A stretch of DNA of 64,000 nt from contig CALZZE010000002.1 in assembly GCA_945830575.1 (NCBI GenBank), positions 62,001 to 126,000 of the forward strand. Direction: 5' to 3'. The DNA comes from an uncultured Subdoligranulum sp. (GTDB taxonomy: Bacteria; Bacillota; Clostridia; Oscillospirales; Ruminococcaceae). Both the position numbers and the translations under genes were made by a program. This document shows positions 7,677 to 16,489 of the stretch, piece after piece (within the stretch, counting starts at the first letter, position 1; the number at the start of each line of letters is the position of its first letter). The notes under the pieces were generated by a model. That model saw only the letters and a list, made by a program, of their open reading frames with translations, ran no database searches and was not told the DNA's origin.

Positions 7677-8735
7677 GTGAATCAGGAATATACCGTAGAC
7701 CCCAGCCGTCTGGTCAGCCCGGACATGACCCCCGCCGACGCGGAGGAAGTTTCGCTGCGCCCCAAAACGCTGGATGATTACATCGGACAGGAGAAGGTCA
7801 AGGGCAATCTGCGCATCTATCTGCGGGCGGCCCAGCAGCGGGGCGAGGCCATGGATCACATCCTGCTGTACGGCCCGCCGGGCCTTGGCAAGACCACGCT
7901 GGCGGGCATCGTGGCCGCCGAGATGGGGGTGCAGATCCGCATCACCTCCGGCCCCGCCATCGAGAAGCCCGGCGATCTGGCCGCGCTGCTCACCAACCTG
8001 CAGGAGGGCGACATCCTGTTCATTGACGAGATCCACCGGCTGTCCCGGCAGGTGGAGGAGGTGCTCTACCCGGCGCTGGAGGACTTCGCGCTGGACATCA
8101 TGATCGGCAAAGGCCCGGCGGCGCAGAGCATCCGCATCAACCTGCCCCATTTCACGCTGGTGGGCGCCACCACCCGGGCCGGACAGCTCACCGGCCCGCT
8201 GCGGGACCGGTTCGGCATCATTCTCAAGCTGGAGCCGTACAGCCCCGACGAGCTGGCCAGCATCATTGTGCGCAGCGCGGGCATCCTGAACGTGCCCATC
8301 ACCCGGGAGGGTGCGCTGGAGCTGGCCAAATGTGCCCGGGGCACGCCGCGTATCGCCAACCGGATGCTGAAACGGGTGCGGGATTTCGCCACCGTGCAGG
8401 GGGACGGCACCATTGACAGGGAGGCCGCCGTGACGGCCCGCCGCCAGATGGACATTGACGAGCTGGGTCTTGACGAGATGGACCGCAGCGTGCTGCGCGC
8501 CATCATTGAGCTGTACGGCGGCGGCCCGGTGGGATTGGAAACGCTGGCCGCCAATCTGGGCGAGGAGAGCGTCACGCTGGAGGACGTCTGCGAGCCGTAC
8601 CTGATGCAGCTGGGCTTTCTGACCCGCACGCCCCGGGGCCGCTGTGTGACCCGTCTGGCCTACGAGCACCTGCACATGGCGGTGCCCCGGCGGCTGAACG
8701 GCGACGAGGACGATGGGCAGACCAGCATGTACTGA
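7677..8735 (+). CDS. ruvB: Holliday junction branch migration ATPase RuvB
   Basis: AAA+ motor that drives branch migration with RuvA. The 352 residues include Walker [10 protein letters not shown] (about 65-73), Walker [24 protein letters not shown] (about 115), sensor 1 [18 protein letters not shown], an arginine finger, and the C-terminal winged helix ending in [15 protein letters not shown]. The start is taken as the GTG at 7677, which follows GGGGGCG. The gene completes the ruvCAB operon. Confidence 0.97.
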   Translation: MNQEYTVDPSRLVSPDMTPADAEEVSLRPKTLDDYIGQEKVKGNLRIYLRAAQQRGEAMDHILLYGPPGLGKTTLAGIVAAEMGVQIRITSGPAIEKPGDLAALLTNLQEGDILFIDEIHRLSRQVEEVLYPALEDFALDIMIGKGPAAQSIRINLPHFTLVGATTRAGQLTGPLRDRFGIILKLEPYSPDELASIIVRSAGILNVPITREGALELAKCARGTPRIANRMLKRVRDFATVQGDGTIDREAAVTARRQMDIDELGLDEMDRSVLRAIIELYGGGPVGLETLAANLGEESVTLEDVCEPYLMQLGFLTRTPRGRCVTRLAYEHLHMAVPRRLNGDEDDGQTSMY

Positions 8736-8778
8736 TGATTTTTTCCCTTTTTATTTTATATTGAAAGGATTTGATACT

Positions 8779-10143
8779 ATGGGTAAGCTTTTTGGAACTG
8801 ACGGCGTCCGCGGTGTGGCGGGCAAGGACCTGACCTGCGAACTGGCGCTGCAAATCGGCCGCGGCACCGCCGCCGTGCTGACCCGGCTGGACGGCCACCG
8901 TCCCAAAATCCTCATCGGCAAGGATACCCGTGTTTCCGGCGACATGCTGGAATCCACCCTCGCCGCCGGGTTGTGCAGCGTGGGCGCGGACGTGCAGCTG
9001 CTGGGCGTCATTCCCACCCCCGGCGTGGCCTATCTGGTGCGCAAATACGGCGCGGACGCGGGCATTATGATCTCCGCCTCCCACAACCCCATGGAATTCA
9101 ACGGCATCAAGATTTTCAAGGGCGACGGCTACAAGCTGCCCGACGAGGTGGAAAACCAGATCGAGGAGCACGTGTTCAACAACTGCGCCGACATCAAGCT
9201 GGCGGACGGCGCGGACATTGGCCGCATCACCATGTGCCGCACCGGCGTGGCAGACTACGTGGACTTTTTGCAGGAGCACATCGACGCCGACCTGACCGGC
9301 CTGAAGGTGCTGTTTGACTGTGCCAACGGCGCGTCCGCCCGGGTGGCGCAGGAGCTGTTCCCCCGCCTTGGCTGCGAGTGCGGCTTCATGGGCACCCAGC
9401 AGGACGGCGTGAGCGTCAACGACGGCTGCGGCTCCACCCATCTGGAGGCGCTGGAGGCTGCGGTGAAGGCCGGCGGCTACGACTGCGGCATCGCCTTTGA
9501 CGGTGACGCCGACCGCTGCCTTGCCTGTGACGAGCAGGGCGCCGAAATTGACGGCGACAAGATCATCGCGCTGGTGGGCACCGACATGCGGGAGCGGGGC
9601 CGTCTGGACGGCAACACCGTGGTGGTGACCGTCATGTCCAATCTCGGCTTCATGAAATATATGCAGAAGATGGGCGTGGAAATCGCCCGCACCGCCGTGG
9701 GCGACCGCTACGTGCTGGAGGAAATGCGCGCCAAAGGCTACGCCATCGGCGGCGAGCAGAGCGGCCACGTGATCTTCCTGCACCACTCCACCACCGGCGA
9801 CGGCGAGCTGACCGCCGGCAAGCTGCTGAAGGTGCTGGCCCGCAAAAAGGCCGAGAGCGGCGCGAAGATGAGCGATCTGAACGCCGTGTACACCAAGTTC
9901 CCGCAGGTGCTCATCAACCTGACCGCCAACAAGGAGCAGAAACAGGCCTACAAGGACGATGAATACATTGCCGGCTTCATTGAGAGCCAGCAGCAGAACC
10001 TGATGGGCATGGGCCGCGTGCTGGTGCGCGTGTCCGGCACCGAGCCGAAGATCCGCGTGATGGTGGAGGGCGAGGATATGGACGCCATCACCAACAGCGC
10101 CGAGCGCATTGCCGAGATGATCAAACAGAGGATTTTGAAATAA
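8779..10143 (+). CDS. glmM: Phosphoglucosamine mutase
   Basis: Converts glucosamine-6-phosphate to glucosamine-1-phosphate on the way to UDP-GlcNAc for peptidoglycan. The 454-residue protein starts MGKLFGTDGVRG, has the phosphoserine loop ISASHNP with catalytic Ser near residue 101, the Mg-binding DGDADRC loop near 241-247, the substrate-recognition GGEQSGHVIF loop and the C-terminal phosphate-binding VRVSGTEPKIRVM. The ATG at 8779 follows GAAAGGATTTG; upstream in-frame residues would overlap ruvB. It is set slightly apart from ruvB but in the same direction, so read-through is likely. Confidence 0.97.
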   Translation: MGKLFGTDGVRGVAGKDLTCELALQIGRGTAAVLTRLDGHRPKILIGKDTRVSGDMLESTLAAGLCSVGADVQLLGVIPTPGVAYLVRKYGADAGIMISASHNPMEFNGIKIFKGDGYKLPDEVENQIEEHVFNNCADIKLADGADIGRITMCRTGVADYVDFLQEHIDADLTGLKVLFDCANGASARVAQELFPRLGCECGFMGTQQDGVSVNDGCGSTHLEALEAAVKAGGYDCGIAFDGDADRCLACDEQGAEIDGDKIIALVGTDMRERGRLDGNTVVVTVMSNLGFMKYMQKMGVEIARTAVGDRYVLEEMRAKGYAIGGEQSGHVIFLHHSTTGDGELTAGKLLKVLARKKAESGAKMSDLNAVYTKFPQVLINLTANKEQKQAYKDDEYIAGFIESQQQNLMGMGRVLVRVSGTEPKIRVMVEGEDMDAITNSAERIAEMIKQRILK

Positions 10144-10152
10144 GGAGTTTCT

Positions 10153-11022
10153 ATGCGTCCCGCAGACAGCTGGAAAGACTATGAACTGATCGACGCCACC
10201 AACCACAACCGGTTGGAGCGGTGGGGCAAAACGCTGCTCATCCGCCCCGACCCGCAGATCATCTGGAAAAACGCCGAGGTCAGCCCCCTGTGGGCGAAGG
10301 CGGACGCGGTGTATTACCGCTCCGCCAAGGGCGGCGGCCAGTGGGACTACCACACCAGACTGCCCCAGCGGTGGAACATCCGCTGGCAGGACCTGACCCT
10401 CATCGTCAGCCCCACCGGGTTCAAGCACACCGGCGTATTCCCGGAGCAGGCGGTGAACTGGGCGTGGTATCGTGAAAAAATCAAGGCCGCCGGGCGGCCC
10501 GTCCGGGTGCTGAACCTGTTCGGCTACACCGGCGGCGCCACGCTGGCGTGTCTGGCCGCCGGGGCATCGGTGACCCACGTGGACGCCAGCAAGGGCATGG
10601 TGGCCTGGGCGCGGGAAAACGCCGCCGCCAGCGACCTGGCCGAGCGCCCCTGCCGCTGGATCGTGGACGACTGCGTGAAGTTCGTGCAGCGGGAGATCCG
10701 CCGGGGCAGCCGGTATGACGCGGTCATCATGGACCCGCCCAGCTATGGCCGGGGGCCGGGGGGCGAGGTCTGGAAGCTGGAGGACAACGTCTACGACCTC
10801 ATCACCCTCACTGAGCAGGTTTTGAGCGACAACCCGCTGTTTTTTGCCATCAACTCCTACACCGAGGGTCTCAGCCCGGCGGTGATGGAGTATATTCTGA
10901 AAACCACCCTCTCCCCCGCCGCAGGCGGCACGACCTGGTGCGATGAAATTGGCCTGCCGGTGAGCGCCACCGGCGGCACCGTGCCCTGCGGCGCTACGGC
11001 GATGTGGGAAAGCAACGAATAA
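10153..11022 (+). CDS. Class I SAM-dependent rRNA methyltransferase (RlmI/COG1092-like)
   Basis: 289 residues. The Rossmann SAM-binding motif I is LNLFGYTGGATLACLAAGA (about residue 117), followed by the acidic VDASKGMVAWARENA strand and the catalytic-region motif DAVIMDPPSYGRG around residue 195. This arrangement is that of RlmI-type 23S rRNA cytosine-C5 methyltransferases, although the N-terminal PUA domain is short or absent. RNA target is inferred. The gene begins 9 bases after glmM with AAGGAG in the gap, so it is probably in the same transcript. Confidence 0.8.
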   Translation: MRPADSWKDYELIDATNHNRLERWGKTLLIRPDPQIIWKNAEVSPLWAKADAVYYRSAKGGGQWDYHTRLPQRWNIRWQDLTLIVSPTGFKHTGVFPEQAVNWAWYREKIKAAGRPVRVLNLFGYTGGATLACLAAGASVTHVDASKGMVAWARENAAASDLAERPCRWIVDDCVKFVQREIRRGSRYDAVIMDPPSYGRGPGGEVWKLEDNVYDLITLTEQVLSDNPLFFAINSYTEGLSPAVMEYILKTTLSPAAGGTTWCDEIGLPVSATGGTVPCGATAMWESNE

Positions 11023-11036
11023 AGAGGTAAGGACTT

Positions 11037-11876
11037 TTGAAAGATACCATGATCGATGTGCAGGACGTAAAGTTCCGCTATGACCCGGAGCAGCCCGGCT
11101 ACGCGGTGGACGGGGTGTCCATGCAGGTGCGGCGGGGCGAATTTGTGGCGGTGCTGGGCGCCAACGGCTGCGGCAAATCCACGCTGGCCAAGCACTTCAA
11201 CGCCATCCTGCTGCCCGAAAAAGGCACCGTGTTGGTGGAGGACATGGACACCCGCACCGAGGACCATCTGTACGACATCCGCCAGAAGGTGGGCATGGTG
11301 TTCCAGAACCCGGACAACCAGATCGTCGCCACCATCGTGGAGGAGGACGTTGCCTTTGCACTGGAAAATCTCGGCGTGCCTGCGCCGGAAATCCGCGAGC
11401 GCATCGACGAATCCATGAAGCTGGCCGGCATTTATGAGCAGAAGGACAAAGCCCCCCACAAGCTGTCCGGCGGACAGAAGCAGCGGGTAGCCATTGCGGG
11501 AGTCATCGCCATGCGGCCGGACTGCCTTGTGCTGGACGAGGCCACCGCCATGCTGGACCCCCGGGGCCGCCGTCAGGTGATGAAAACCATCCGCCAGCTG
11601 CGGGAGGCGGGCATCTCCATCGTGGCCATCACCCATTACATGGAGGAGGCCGCCCAGGCCGACCGGGTGCTGGTGATGAGCCGGGGCCGCATCGTGATGG
11701 AGGGCACCCCCGAGCAGGTGTTCAGCCAGACCGAGCGGCTGCACAGCTATCATCTGGATGTGCCCCAGGCCGCCGAGCTGCGGGACGAGCTGGTGAAGGC
11801 GGGCATCCCCATGCCGCAAAACGTCATCACCCCGGAGGCCTGCGCCGAGGCGCTGTACGCCCTGCTGGCACAATAA
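11037..11876 (+). CDS. ecfA1: Energy-coupling factor transporter ATPase EcfA1
   Basis: One of two ATPases powering group II ECF vitamin/micronutrient importers, attached to the inner face of the membrane through EcfT. Motifs in 279 residues: Walker A GANGCGKST (about 41-49), Q-loop FQNPDNQIVATIVEEDVAF, signature LSGGQKQR (about 143), Walker B CLVLDEATAMLD and the H-loop AITHYME. The TTG at 11037 has AGAGGTAAGG about 6 bases upstream; the ATG at 11049 is the alternative. It is followed by ecfA2, ecfT and truA in the classic Firmicutes order. The substrate-binding S component is not in the window. Confidence 0.93.
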   Translation: MKDTMIDVQDVKFRYDPEQPGYAVDGVSMQVRRGEFVAVLGANGCGKSTLAKHFNAILLPEKGTVLVEDMDTRTEDHLYDIRQKVGMVFQNPDNQIVATIVEEDVAFALENLGVPAPEIRERIDESMKLAGIYEQKDKAPHKLSGGQKQRVAIAGVIAMRPDCLVLDEATAMLDPRGRRQVMKTIRQLREAGISIVAITHYMEEAAQADRVLVMSRGRIVMEGTPEQVFSQTERLHSYHLDVPQAAELRDELVKAGIPMPQNVITPEACAEALYALLAQ

Positions 11877-11946
11877 CACTTTTCTCCATCGGTACGGGAA
11901 CGGCACCCGCTTTGTGCGGGGCGGTATCCCGCGGAAAGGAAACACC

Positions 11947-12813
11947 ATGTCGGAAATTATAAAGGTCGAACATCTGAGCTACGTGTACAACCCGGGGATG
12001 CCGGACGCCACCGCCGCTCTTGATGATGTGTCCTTCTCCATCGAGGAGGGGGACTTCGTGGGGGTGATGGGTTCCACGGGCAGCGGAAAATCCACCCTCA
12101 TCAGCCATTTCAACGGGCTGAACAAGCCCACCTCCGGCGCCATCTATGTGGATGGCCGCAATATGTGGGCGCAGGGGGAAAATCTGCGGGACTTCCGCTT
12201 TCTGGTGGGTCTGGTGATGCAGTACCCCGAATACCAGCTGTTTGAGGAGACCTGCGCCCGGGACATCGCCTACGGCCCCAAAAACATGGGGCTGGACGAT
12301 GCGGAGGTGGCCCGCCGCGTCAGGGAGGCCGCGCAGTTCGTGGGGCTGAGCGATGAACTGCTGGAAAAAAGCCCCTTTGAGCTGTCCGGCGGCCAGAAAC
12401 GCCGGGTGGCCATCGCCGGCGTGATGGCGATGCACCCCCGTGTGCTGGTGCTGGACGAACCCGCCGCCGGTCTTGACCCGGAGGGCCGGGACACCATTCT
12501 GAGCCAGATTCAGGAATACCACCGGGTCACCGGCATCACGGTGGTGCTGGTGAGCCATTCCATGGAGGACATCGCCCGCTACGCCAACCGGGTGCTGGTG
12601 CTGAGCAAAGCAAAAATCGCCATGTATGACACGGTGGAACAGGTCTTTGCCCGTGCGCCGGAGCTGCTGGAGTTGGGGCTTTCGGTGCCGCAGGTGACCC
12701 AGATTTTTTTACGGCTGAAGGAGATGGGGCTGGACATCGCCACCGATGTGTACACCATCCCCTACGCGGTGAAAACCATCCGCAAGGCCTTGCAGGGAAA
12801 GGGGGCGGTGTAA
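11947..12813 (+). CDS. ecfA2: Energy-coupling factor transporter ATPase EcfA2
   Basis: Second ATPase of the ECF module. Walker A GSTGSGKST (about residue 42), the Q-loop MQYPEYQLFEETCARDIAYGPKN with the EcfA2-type tyrosine-rich segment, signature LSGGQKRR (about 146), Walker B LVLDEPAAGLDPEG and H-loop VSHSME. The ATG at 11947 has GGAAAGGA directly upstream. The C-terminal extension binding EcfT is present (IPYAVKTIRKAL). A 70-base gap from ecfA1 holds no clear terminator, and the ecfT start follows the stop directly. Confidence 0.93.
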   Translation: MSEIIKVEHLSYVYNPGMPDATAALDDVSFSIEEGDFVGVMGSTGSGKSTLISHFNGLNKPTSGAIYVDGRNMWAQGENLRDFRFLVGLVMQYPEYQLFEETCARDIAYGPKNMGLDDAEVARRVREAAQFVGLSDELLEKSPFELSGGQKRRVAIAGVMAMHPRVLVLDEPAAGLDPEGRDTILSQIQEYHRVTGITVVLVSHSMEDIARYANRVLVLSKAKIAMYDTVEQVFARAPELLELGLSVPQVTQIFLRLKEMGLDIATDVYTIPYAVKTIRKALQGKGAV

Positions 12814-13620
12814 ATGCTGCGTGACATTACCATCGGCCAGCATTTTCCGGGCAACTCCATTCTGCACCGGTGCGACCCCCGGCTCAAGCTGGTGGGCACC
12901 ATCGCCTACATCGTGGTGCTGTTTGTGGCGGCCAATCCGGTGGGCATCGCGCTGTCCATCGCGCTGCTGGCATTGTTGTATTCGGTGGCGAAAATCCCCT
13001 TCAAAATGATTTTGAAGAGTTTAAAACCCATCGTACCGGTGATTATTTTTACCGCCGTGCTCAATCTGTTTTTCCTCACCGGCGAAACGCCGCTGTTCCA
13101 GTGGTGGATCTTCACCATCTACCCGGAGGGCGTGCGGTACGCCATCCTGATGGCGGTGCGGGTGATGGCGCTCATTGCGGGCACCAGCCTGCTGACCTAC
13201 ACCACCAGCCCCATCGTGCTCACCGACGCCATCGAGAACCTGCTGCGCCCGCTGGGCAAGCTGCATTTCCCGGTGCATGAGCTGGCTATGATGATGACCA
13301 TTGCGCTGCGGTTCATCCCCACCCTCATCGATGAGACCGAAAAAATCATGAACGCCCAGAAGGCCCGGGGCGCCATGCTGGACACCGGCAGCTTTGTGCA
13401 GCGGGTCAAGGCGCTGGTGCCCATCCTCATTCCGCTGTTCCTGTCCGCCTTCCGCCGGGCCGACGAGCTGGCCATGGCGATGGAGTGCCGCTGCTACCAC
13501 GGCGGCGAGGGCCGCACCCGGCTGAAAGTGCTGAAATTCGGCAGGGAGGACGTCCTCTGCGCCGCGGCGCTGACCGTTCTTCTGGGAATCATCGTCTGTA
13601 CGAGATTTTTGTTTGCATGA
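12814..13620 (+). CDS. ecfT: Energy-coupling factor transporter transmembrane protein EcfT
   Basis: Membrane scaffold that couples EcfA1/A2 to interchangeable S components. The 268-residue protein has several hydrophobic helices and the two coupling-helix motifs with Ala-Arg-Gly character: NAQKARGAML (about 187) and AMAMECRCYHGGEGRTRL near residue 222-240. The family start GQHFPGNSILHRCDPRLKL is well matched. The stop overlaps the truA ATG (ATGA), indicating translational coupling. Confidence 0.93.
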   Translation: MLRDITIGQHFPGNSILHRCDPRLKLVGTIAYIVVLFVAANPVGIALSIALLALLYSVAKIPFKMILKSLKPIVPVIIFTAVLNLFFLTGETPLFQWWIFTIYPEGVRYAILMAVRVMALIAGTSLLTYTTSPIVLTDAIENLLRPLGKLHFPVHELAMMMTIALRFIPTLIDETEKIMNAQKARGAMLDTGSFVQRVKALVPILIPLFLSAFRRADELAMAMECRCYHGGEGRTRLKVLKFGREDVLCAAALTVLLGIIVCTRFLFA

Positions 13621-14375
13621 ACATTCTGCTTTGGCTTGCCTACAAGGGCACGGACTACGCGGGGTTTCAGGTGCAGCCCAACGGCGTGACGGTGTGCGAA
13701 ACGCTGCAAAACGCCATGGAGGCCGTGCTGGGCTGCCGCCCCGATGTGAAGGGCTGCTCCCGCACCGACGCGGGGGTACACGCCCGGCGCTTTGCGCTGA
13801 ATTTTCATTATGACGGCCGGGTGCCGGCGGAAAAGCTGGTGCCGGCGCTGAACGCCCACCTGCCCCCCGCCATCCGTGTGCTGGAGGCCCGGCCGGCGGC
13901 GGAGGCGTTCCATGCCCGTTACGCCGCCCACGCCAAGACGTACCGTTATTACCTGCTCAACGCCCGGGTGGATGACCCCTTCACCTTTGACACCTGCCAT
14001 CGGGTGGCGGGGCATCTGGACGAGGCCGCCATGCAGGCCGCGGCGGACGCGCTGGTGGGGCGGCATGATTTTCTGGCGCTGTGTGCCTCCGGGTCCAGCG
14101 CCGCTGCCCACGGGGACACCGTGCGCACCATCACCGCCTGCACGGTGCAGCGCCGGGGTGACCGGGTGTGCATCACCGTGACGGCGGACGGATACTTATA
14201 CAACATGGTACGCATTTTGGCGGGTACGCTGGTGCAGGTGGGGCTGGGCAAGCTGTCCGCCGGGGACATTCCCGGCATCCTTGCCAGCCGGGACCGCCGC
14301 CGCGCAGGCCCCACCCTGCCCGCCAAAGGTCTGGTGCTGGAAAACGTCCTCTATGAGGAAGAAACAAATTCCTAA
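13617..14375 (+). CDS. truA: tRNA pseudouridine(38-40) synthase TruA
   Basis: Makes pseudouridine at positions 38-40 of the tRNA anticodon stem-loop. The 252-residue protein begins MNILLWLAYKGTDYAGFQVQPN and has the catalytic motif GCSRTDAGVHA with Asp51, then the KTYRYYL and YLYNMVRILAGTLVQVGLGKL segments of the active-site cleft. The ATG at 13617 overlaps the ecfT stop. Its position after ecfT is conserved in many Firmicutes. The 41 bases before the next gene contain three ATTCCTA-type repeats with no clear function. Confidence 0.96.
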   Translation: MNILLWLAYKGTDYAGFQVQPNGVTVCETLQNAMEAVLGCRPDVKGCSRTDAGVHARRFALNFHYDGRVPAEKLVPALNAHLPPAIRVLEARPAAEAFHARYAAHAKTYRYYLLNARVDDPFTFDTCHRVAGHLDEAAMQAAADALVGRHDFLALCASGSSAAAHGDTVRTITACTVQRRGDRVCITVTADGYLYNMVRILAGTLVQVGLGKLSAGDIPGILASRDRRRAGPTLPAKGLVLENVLYEEETNS

Positions 14376-14416
14376 TTCCTAATTTCTCATTCCTAATTTC
14401 CACGAAGGGGGTTCCC

Positions 14417-15733
14417 ATGAATCGCAGCGACAAGGAGCGTCTTGCCCGGCGGCAGCGGATGCTGGCGCGGGAGCGGGGCGAAGAGCCGGGCGCGGTGTCC
14501 GGCACCAGCGGCGACGTGGGACTGCGCACCCCCAGGCATCTGCGGCGGGACGCTCCCCAGCCGCCCCCCGAGCCGGACGGTGCCCGGGTGCAGGCCATCG
14601 ACCCCCGCGCCCATCTGAAAAAAGACCAGCGCCGCCGCCACGCGTTCTGGGGCGTGCTGCTGCTGGCAGCCGCTGCGGCGGTGTGGGTGCTCACCGGCGC
14701 CTTTGCGGATTCGCTGGTGCTGCTGGGCGACGTGACGGATACCCTGACCATCTACCTGAACCACAACGGCTCCTGGCCCGCCAACACCGGCATCACCACG
14801 CCGCTGCAAATCGAGGCGCTGGGCGGCGGCTTTGTGGAGCTGGACAACCGGGATGTGGTGGTGTTCTCCCCCACCGGCGGCAAGATCCGGGCCTTCCAGC
14901 CCGGCTACGCCCGGCCCACGCTTGCGGCGGGGCGCAGCCATTTTGTGGTGTACAACCGGGCCGGCACCGAGCTGCGGGTGGAAAGCCGCACCCGCACGCT
15001 GTACACCCGCACCACCGAGGACCCGCTGCTGCTGTGCGCCATGTCCGCCAACGGCACGCTGGCGGTGGTGACGGAATCCAGCCGCTACGCCGCCGAGCTG
15101 ACGGTCTACGACCCGGCGTTCCGGGAGCTGCTCTGCTGGCAGATGACCGGCAGCGAGGGCACCCCCATCGCGGTGCGGTTTACCAGCGACAACCGGCGGT
15201 TTGCCGTGGGCACGCTGGCGGCGCGGGACGGGCAGCTGTCCAGCCGCATCTACCTGATGGACCTGCGCGGCGACGACCAGCCGGTGTACAACGCCACCAC
15301 CGGCAGCCTGCTGCTGCGGCTGCAATGGCTGACCGCTGACCGGCTGCTGGCTATTTTTGACAACTATCTGACGGTGCTCAACGCCGCCGACATGACCGAG
15401 CTGGTGCGCTACGACATCACCGGCGGCACGCTGCAAAGCGCCGCCGTACAGGGCCGCCATATTGCGCTGCTGGTGCAGCTGCGGGGCGGCTGCACGCTGA
15501 TGACCATGGACGAAACGCTGACCCCGCTGGCGGAGATTCCCGCCGGGCAGGCCACCGGCCTCACCGCCGGAGCCTCCGGGGTGTATCTGCTCAGCGCCGA
15601 CCGGGTGCAGTTCTTCGGGTATGACGGCGTGCAGAAGTGGGAACAGCAATACGATACCAGCCCGCTGGCGGTGCTGGAAACCGACAAGACGCTGGTGTTC
15701 GCCGGCGCAAAAGCGGAGGTTTTGGAACAGTAA
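14417..15733 (+). CDS. Membrane-anchored beta-propeller-like protein (DUF5711-like)
   Basis: 438 residues. A charged cytoplasmic N-terminus of about 75 residues (many Arg, including KERLARRQRMLARERGEE) precedes one transmembrane segment (AFWGVLLLAAAAAVWVLTGAFA). The long extracytoplasmic part is rich in short beta strands with repeating patterns (VVVFSPTGGKIRAF, LAVVTESSRYAAELTVYD, LLAIFDNYLTVLNA), suggesting a WD/PQQ-like propeller. This resembles the DUF5711 proteins of Clostridia, of unknown function. The stop overlaps the cvpA start by one base, so the two are probably translated together, perhaps in cell-surface or septum biology. Confidence 0.6.
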   Translation: MNRSDKERLARRQRMLARERGEEPGAVSGTSGDVGLRTPRHLRRDAPQPPPEPDGARVQAIDPRAHLKKDQRRRHAFWGVLLLAAAAAVWVLTGAFADSLVLLGDVTDTLTIYLNHNGSWPANTGITTPLQIEALGGGFVELDNRDVVVFSPTGGKIRAFQPGYARPTLAAGRSHFVVYNRAGTELRVESRTRTLYTRTTEDPLLLCAMSANGTLAVVTESSRYAAELTVYDPAFRELLCWQMTGSEGTPIAVRFTSDNRRFAVGTLAARDGQLSSRIYLMDLRGDDQPVYNATTGSLLLRLQWLTADRLLAIFDNYLTVLNAADMTELVRYDITGGTLQSAAVQGRHIALLVQLRGGCTLMTMDETLTPLAEIPAGQATGLTAGASGVYLLSADRVQFFGYDGVQKWEQQYDTSPLAVLETDKTLVFAGAKAEVLEQ

Positions 15734-16407
15734 TGAACAACATCCCCTATGGTTTGGTTTATGATTTGCTTTTTCTGGCGGTGCTGGTCTGGGCCGCCGT
15801 GCAGGGCCACCGCCGTGGCTTTGTGGCGGGCGTGTTCGGGCTGGCGGGCACCGCTGTGGGCATTGTGGGCGCGGTGTACGCCACCCGGGAATGGGCCGGC
15901 CGCCTGTATGCCGAGTATGTGGGCAGTGCGGTGGCCGACACCGTTGCCAAAGCGCTGGCCGAGGCGGGGGGCGATCTGAATGCCGCTCTGCAAAAGCTGG
16001 ACTTCCTGCCCGAATCCGTCCGCGAGACGGTCAGCGGGCTTTTGTACACCTCCACCGACGCGGTGCCCGCGCAGGTGGTCAACGCGCTGGAACCGCTGAT
16101 GATGCCGCTCATTCAGGTCATCGTGTTCATGGTGGTGTGCGCCCTCATCCGGCTGGTGTTCCGGCTGCTGATGGGGCTGCTCAAGGGGGTCAACCGCATC
16201 CCCCTGCTGGGCGGCATGAACCAGATTTTAGGCGTTGCCTTCGGGTTTGTCACCGGGGTGCTCAACTGCTGGCTGCTCAGTCTGGGACTGTGGATGGCGG
16301 CGATGCTCACCCAGGGCAAGCTGGAATTTCTGACGCTGGGCCTGTTGCGCCAGAGCAACGTCTACGATTTTTTCCAGACGTTCAACCCGTTTTTAACCTA
16401 TTATTAA
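15733..16407 (+). CDS. cvpA: CvpA-family membrane protein
   Basis: 224 residues with four hydrophobic helices at about 7-25, 27-48, 117-145 and 160-190. The N-terminal DLLFLAVLVWAAVQGHRRGFVAGVFGLAG matches CvpA, a protein required for colicin V production in E. coli and linked to envelope stress in other bacteria. The ATG shares its first base with the preceding TAA stop. The Gly-rich NRIPLLGGMNQILGVAFGFVTGV segment is typical of the family's second half. The role here is unknown. Confidence 0.8.
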   Translation: MNNIPYGLVYDLLFLAVLVWAAVQGHRRGFVAGVFGLAGTAVGIVGAVYATREWAGRLYAEYVGSAVADTVAKALAEAGGDLNAALQKLDFLPESVRETVSGLLYTSTDAVPAQVVNALEPLMMPLIQVIVFMVVCALIRLVFRLLMGLLKGVNRIPLLGGMNQILGVAFGFVTGVLNCWLLSLGLWMAAMLTQGKLEFLTLGLLRQSNVYDFFQTFNPFLTYY

Positions 16408-16435
16408 ACAATCTCTGAATAATCTTTGCCTGATA

Positions 16436-16464
16436 TTGAAAACCCGGCGAAAAAAGCGGATAAT
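16436..16464 (+). promoter_or_regulatory. Promoter upstream of clpE
   Basis: TTGAAA (16436-16441), a 17-base spacer and GATAAT (16459-16464), 26 bases before the clpE ATG. I see no clear CtsR heptad repeat around it. Confidence 0.5.
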
Positions 16465-16489
16465 AGACCGTATAGAGAGGTGATATCCC

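Noticed and set aside
14366-14400. Three ATTCCTA repeats between truA and the DUF5711-like gene
   Set aside because: Too few and short for a CRISPR or regulatory array; probably simple slippage sequence.
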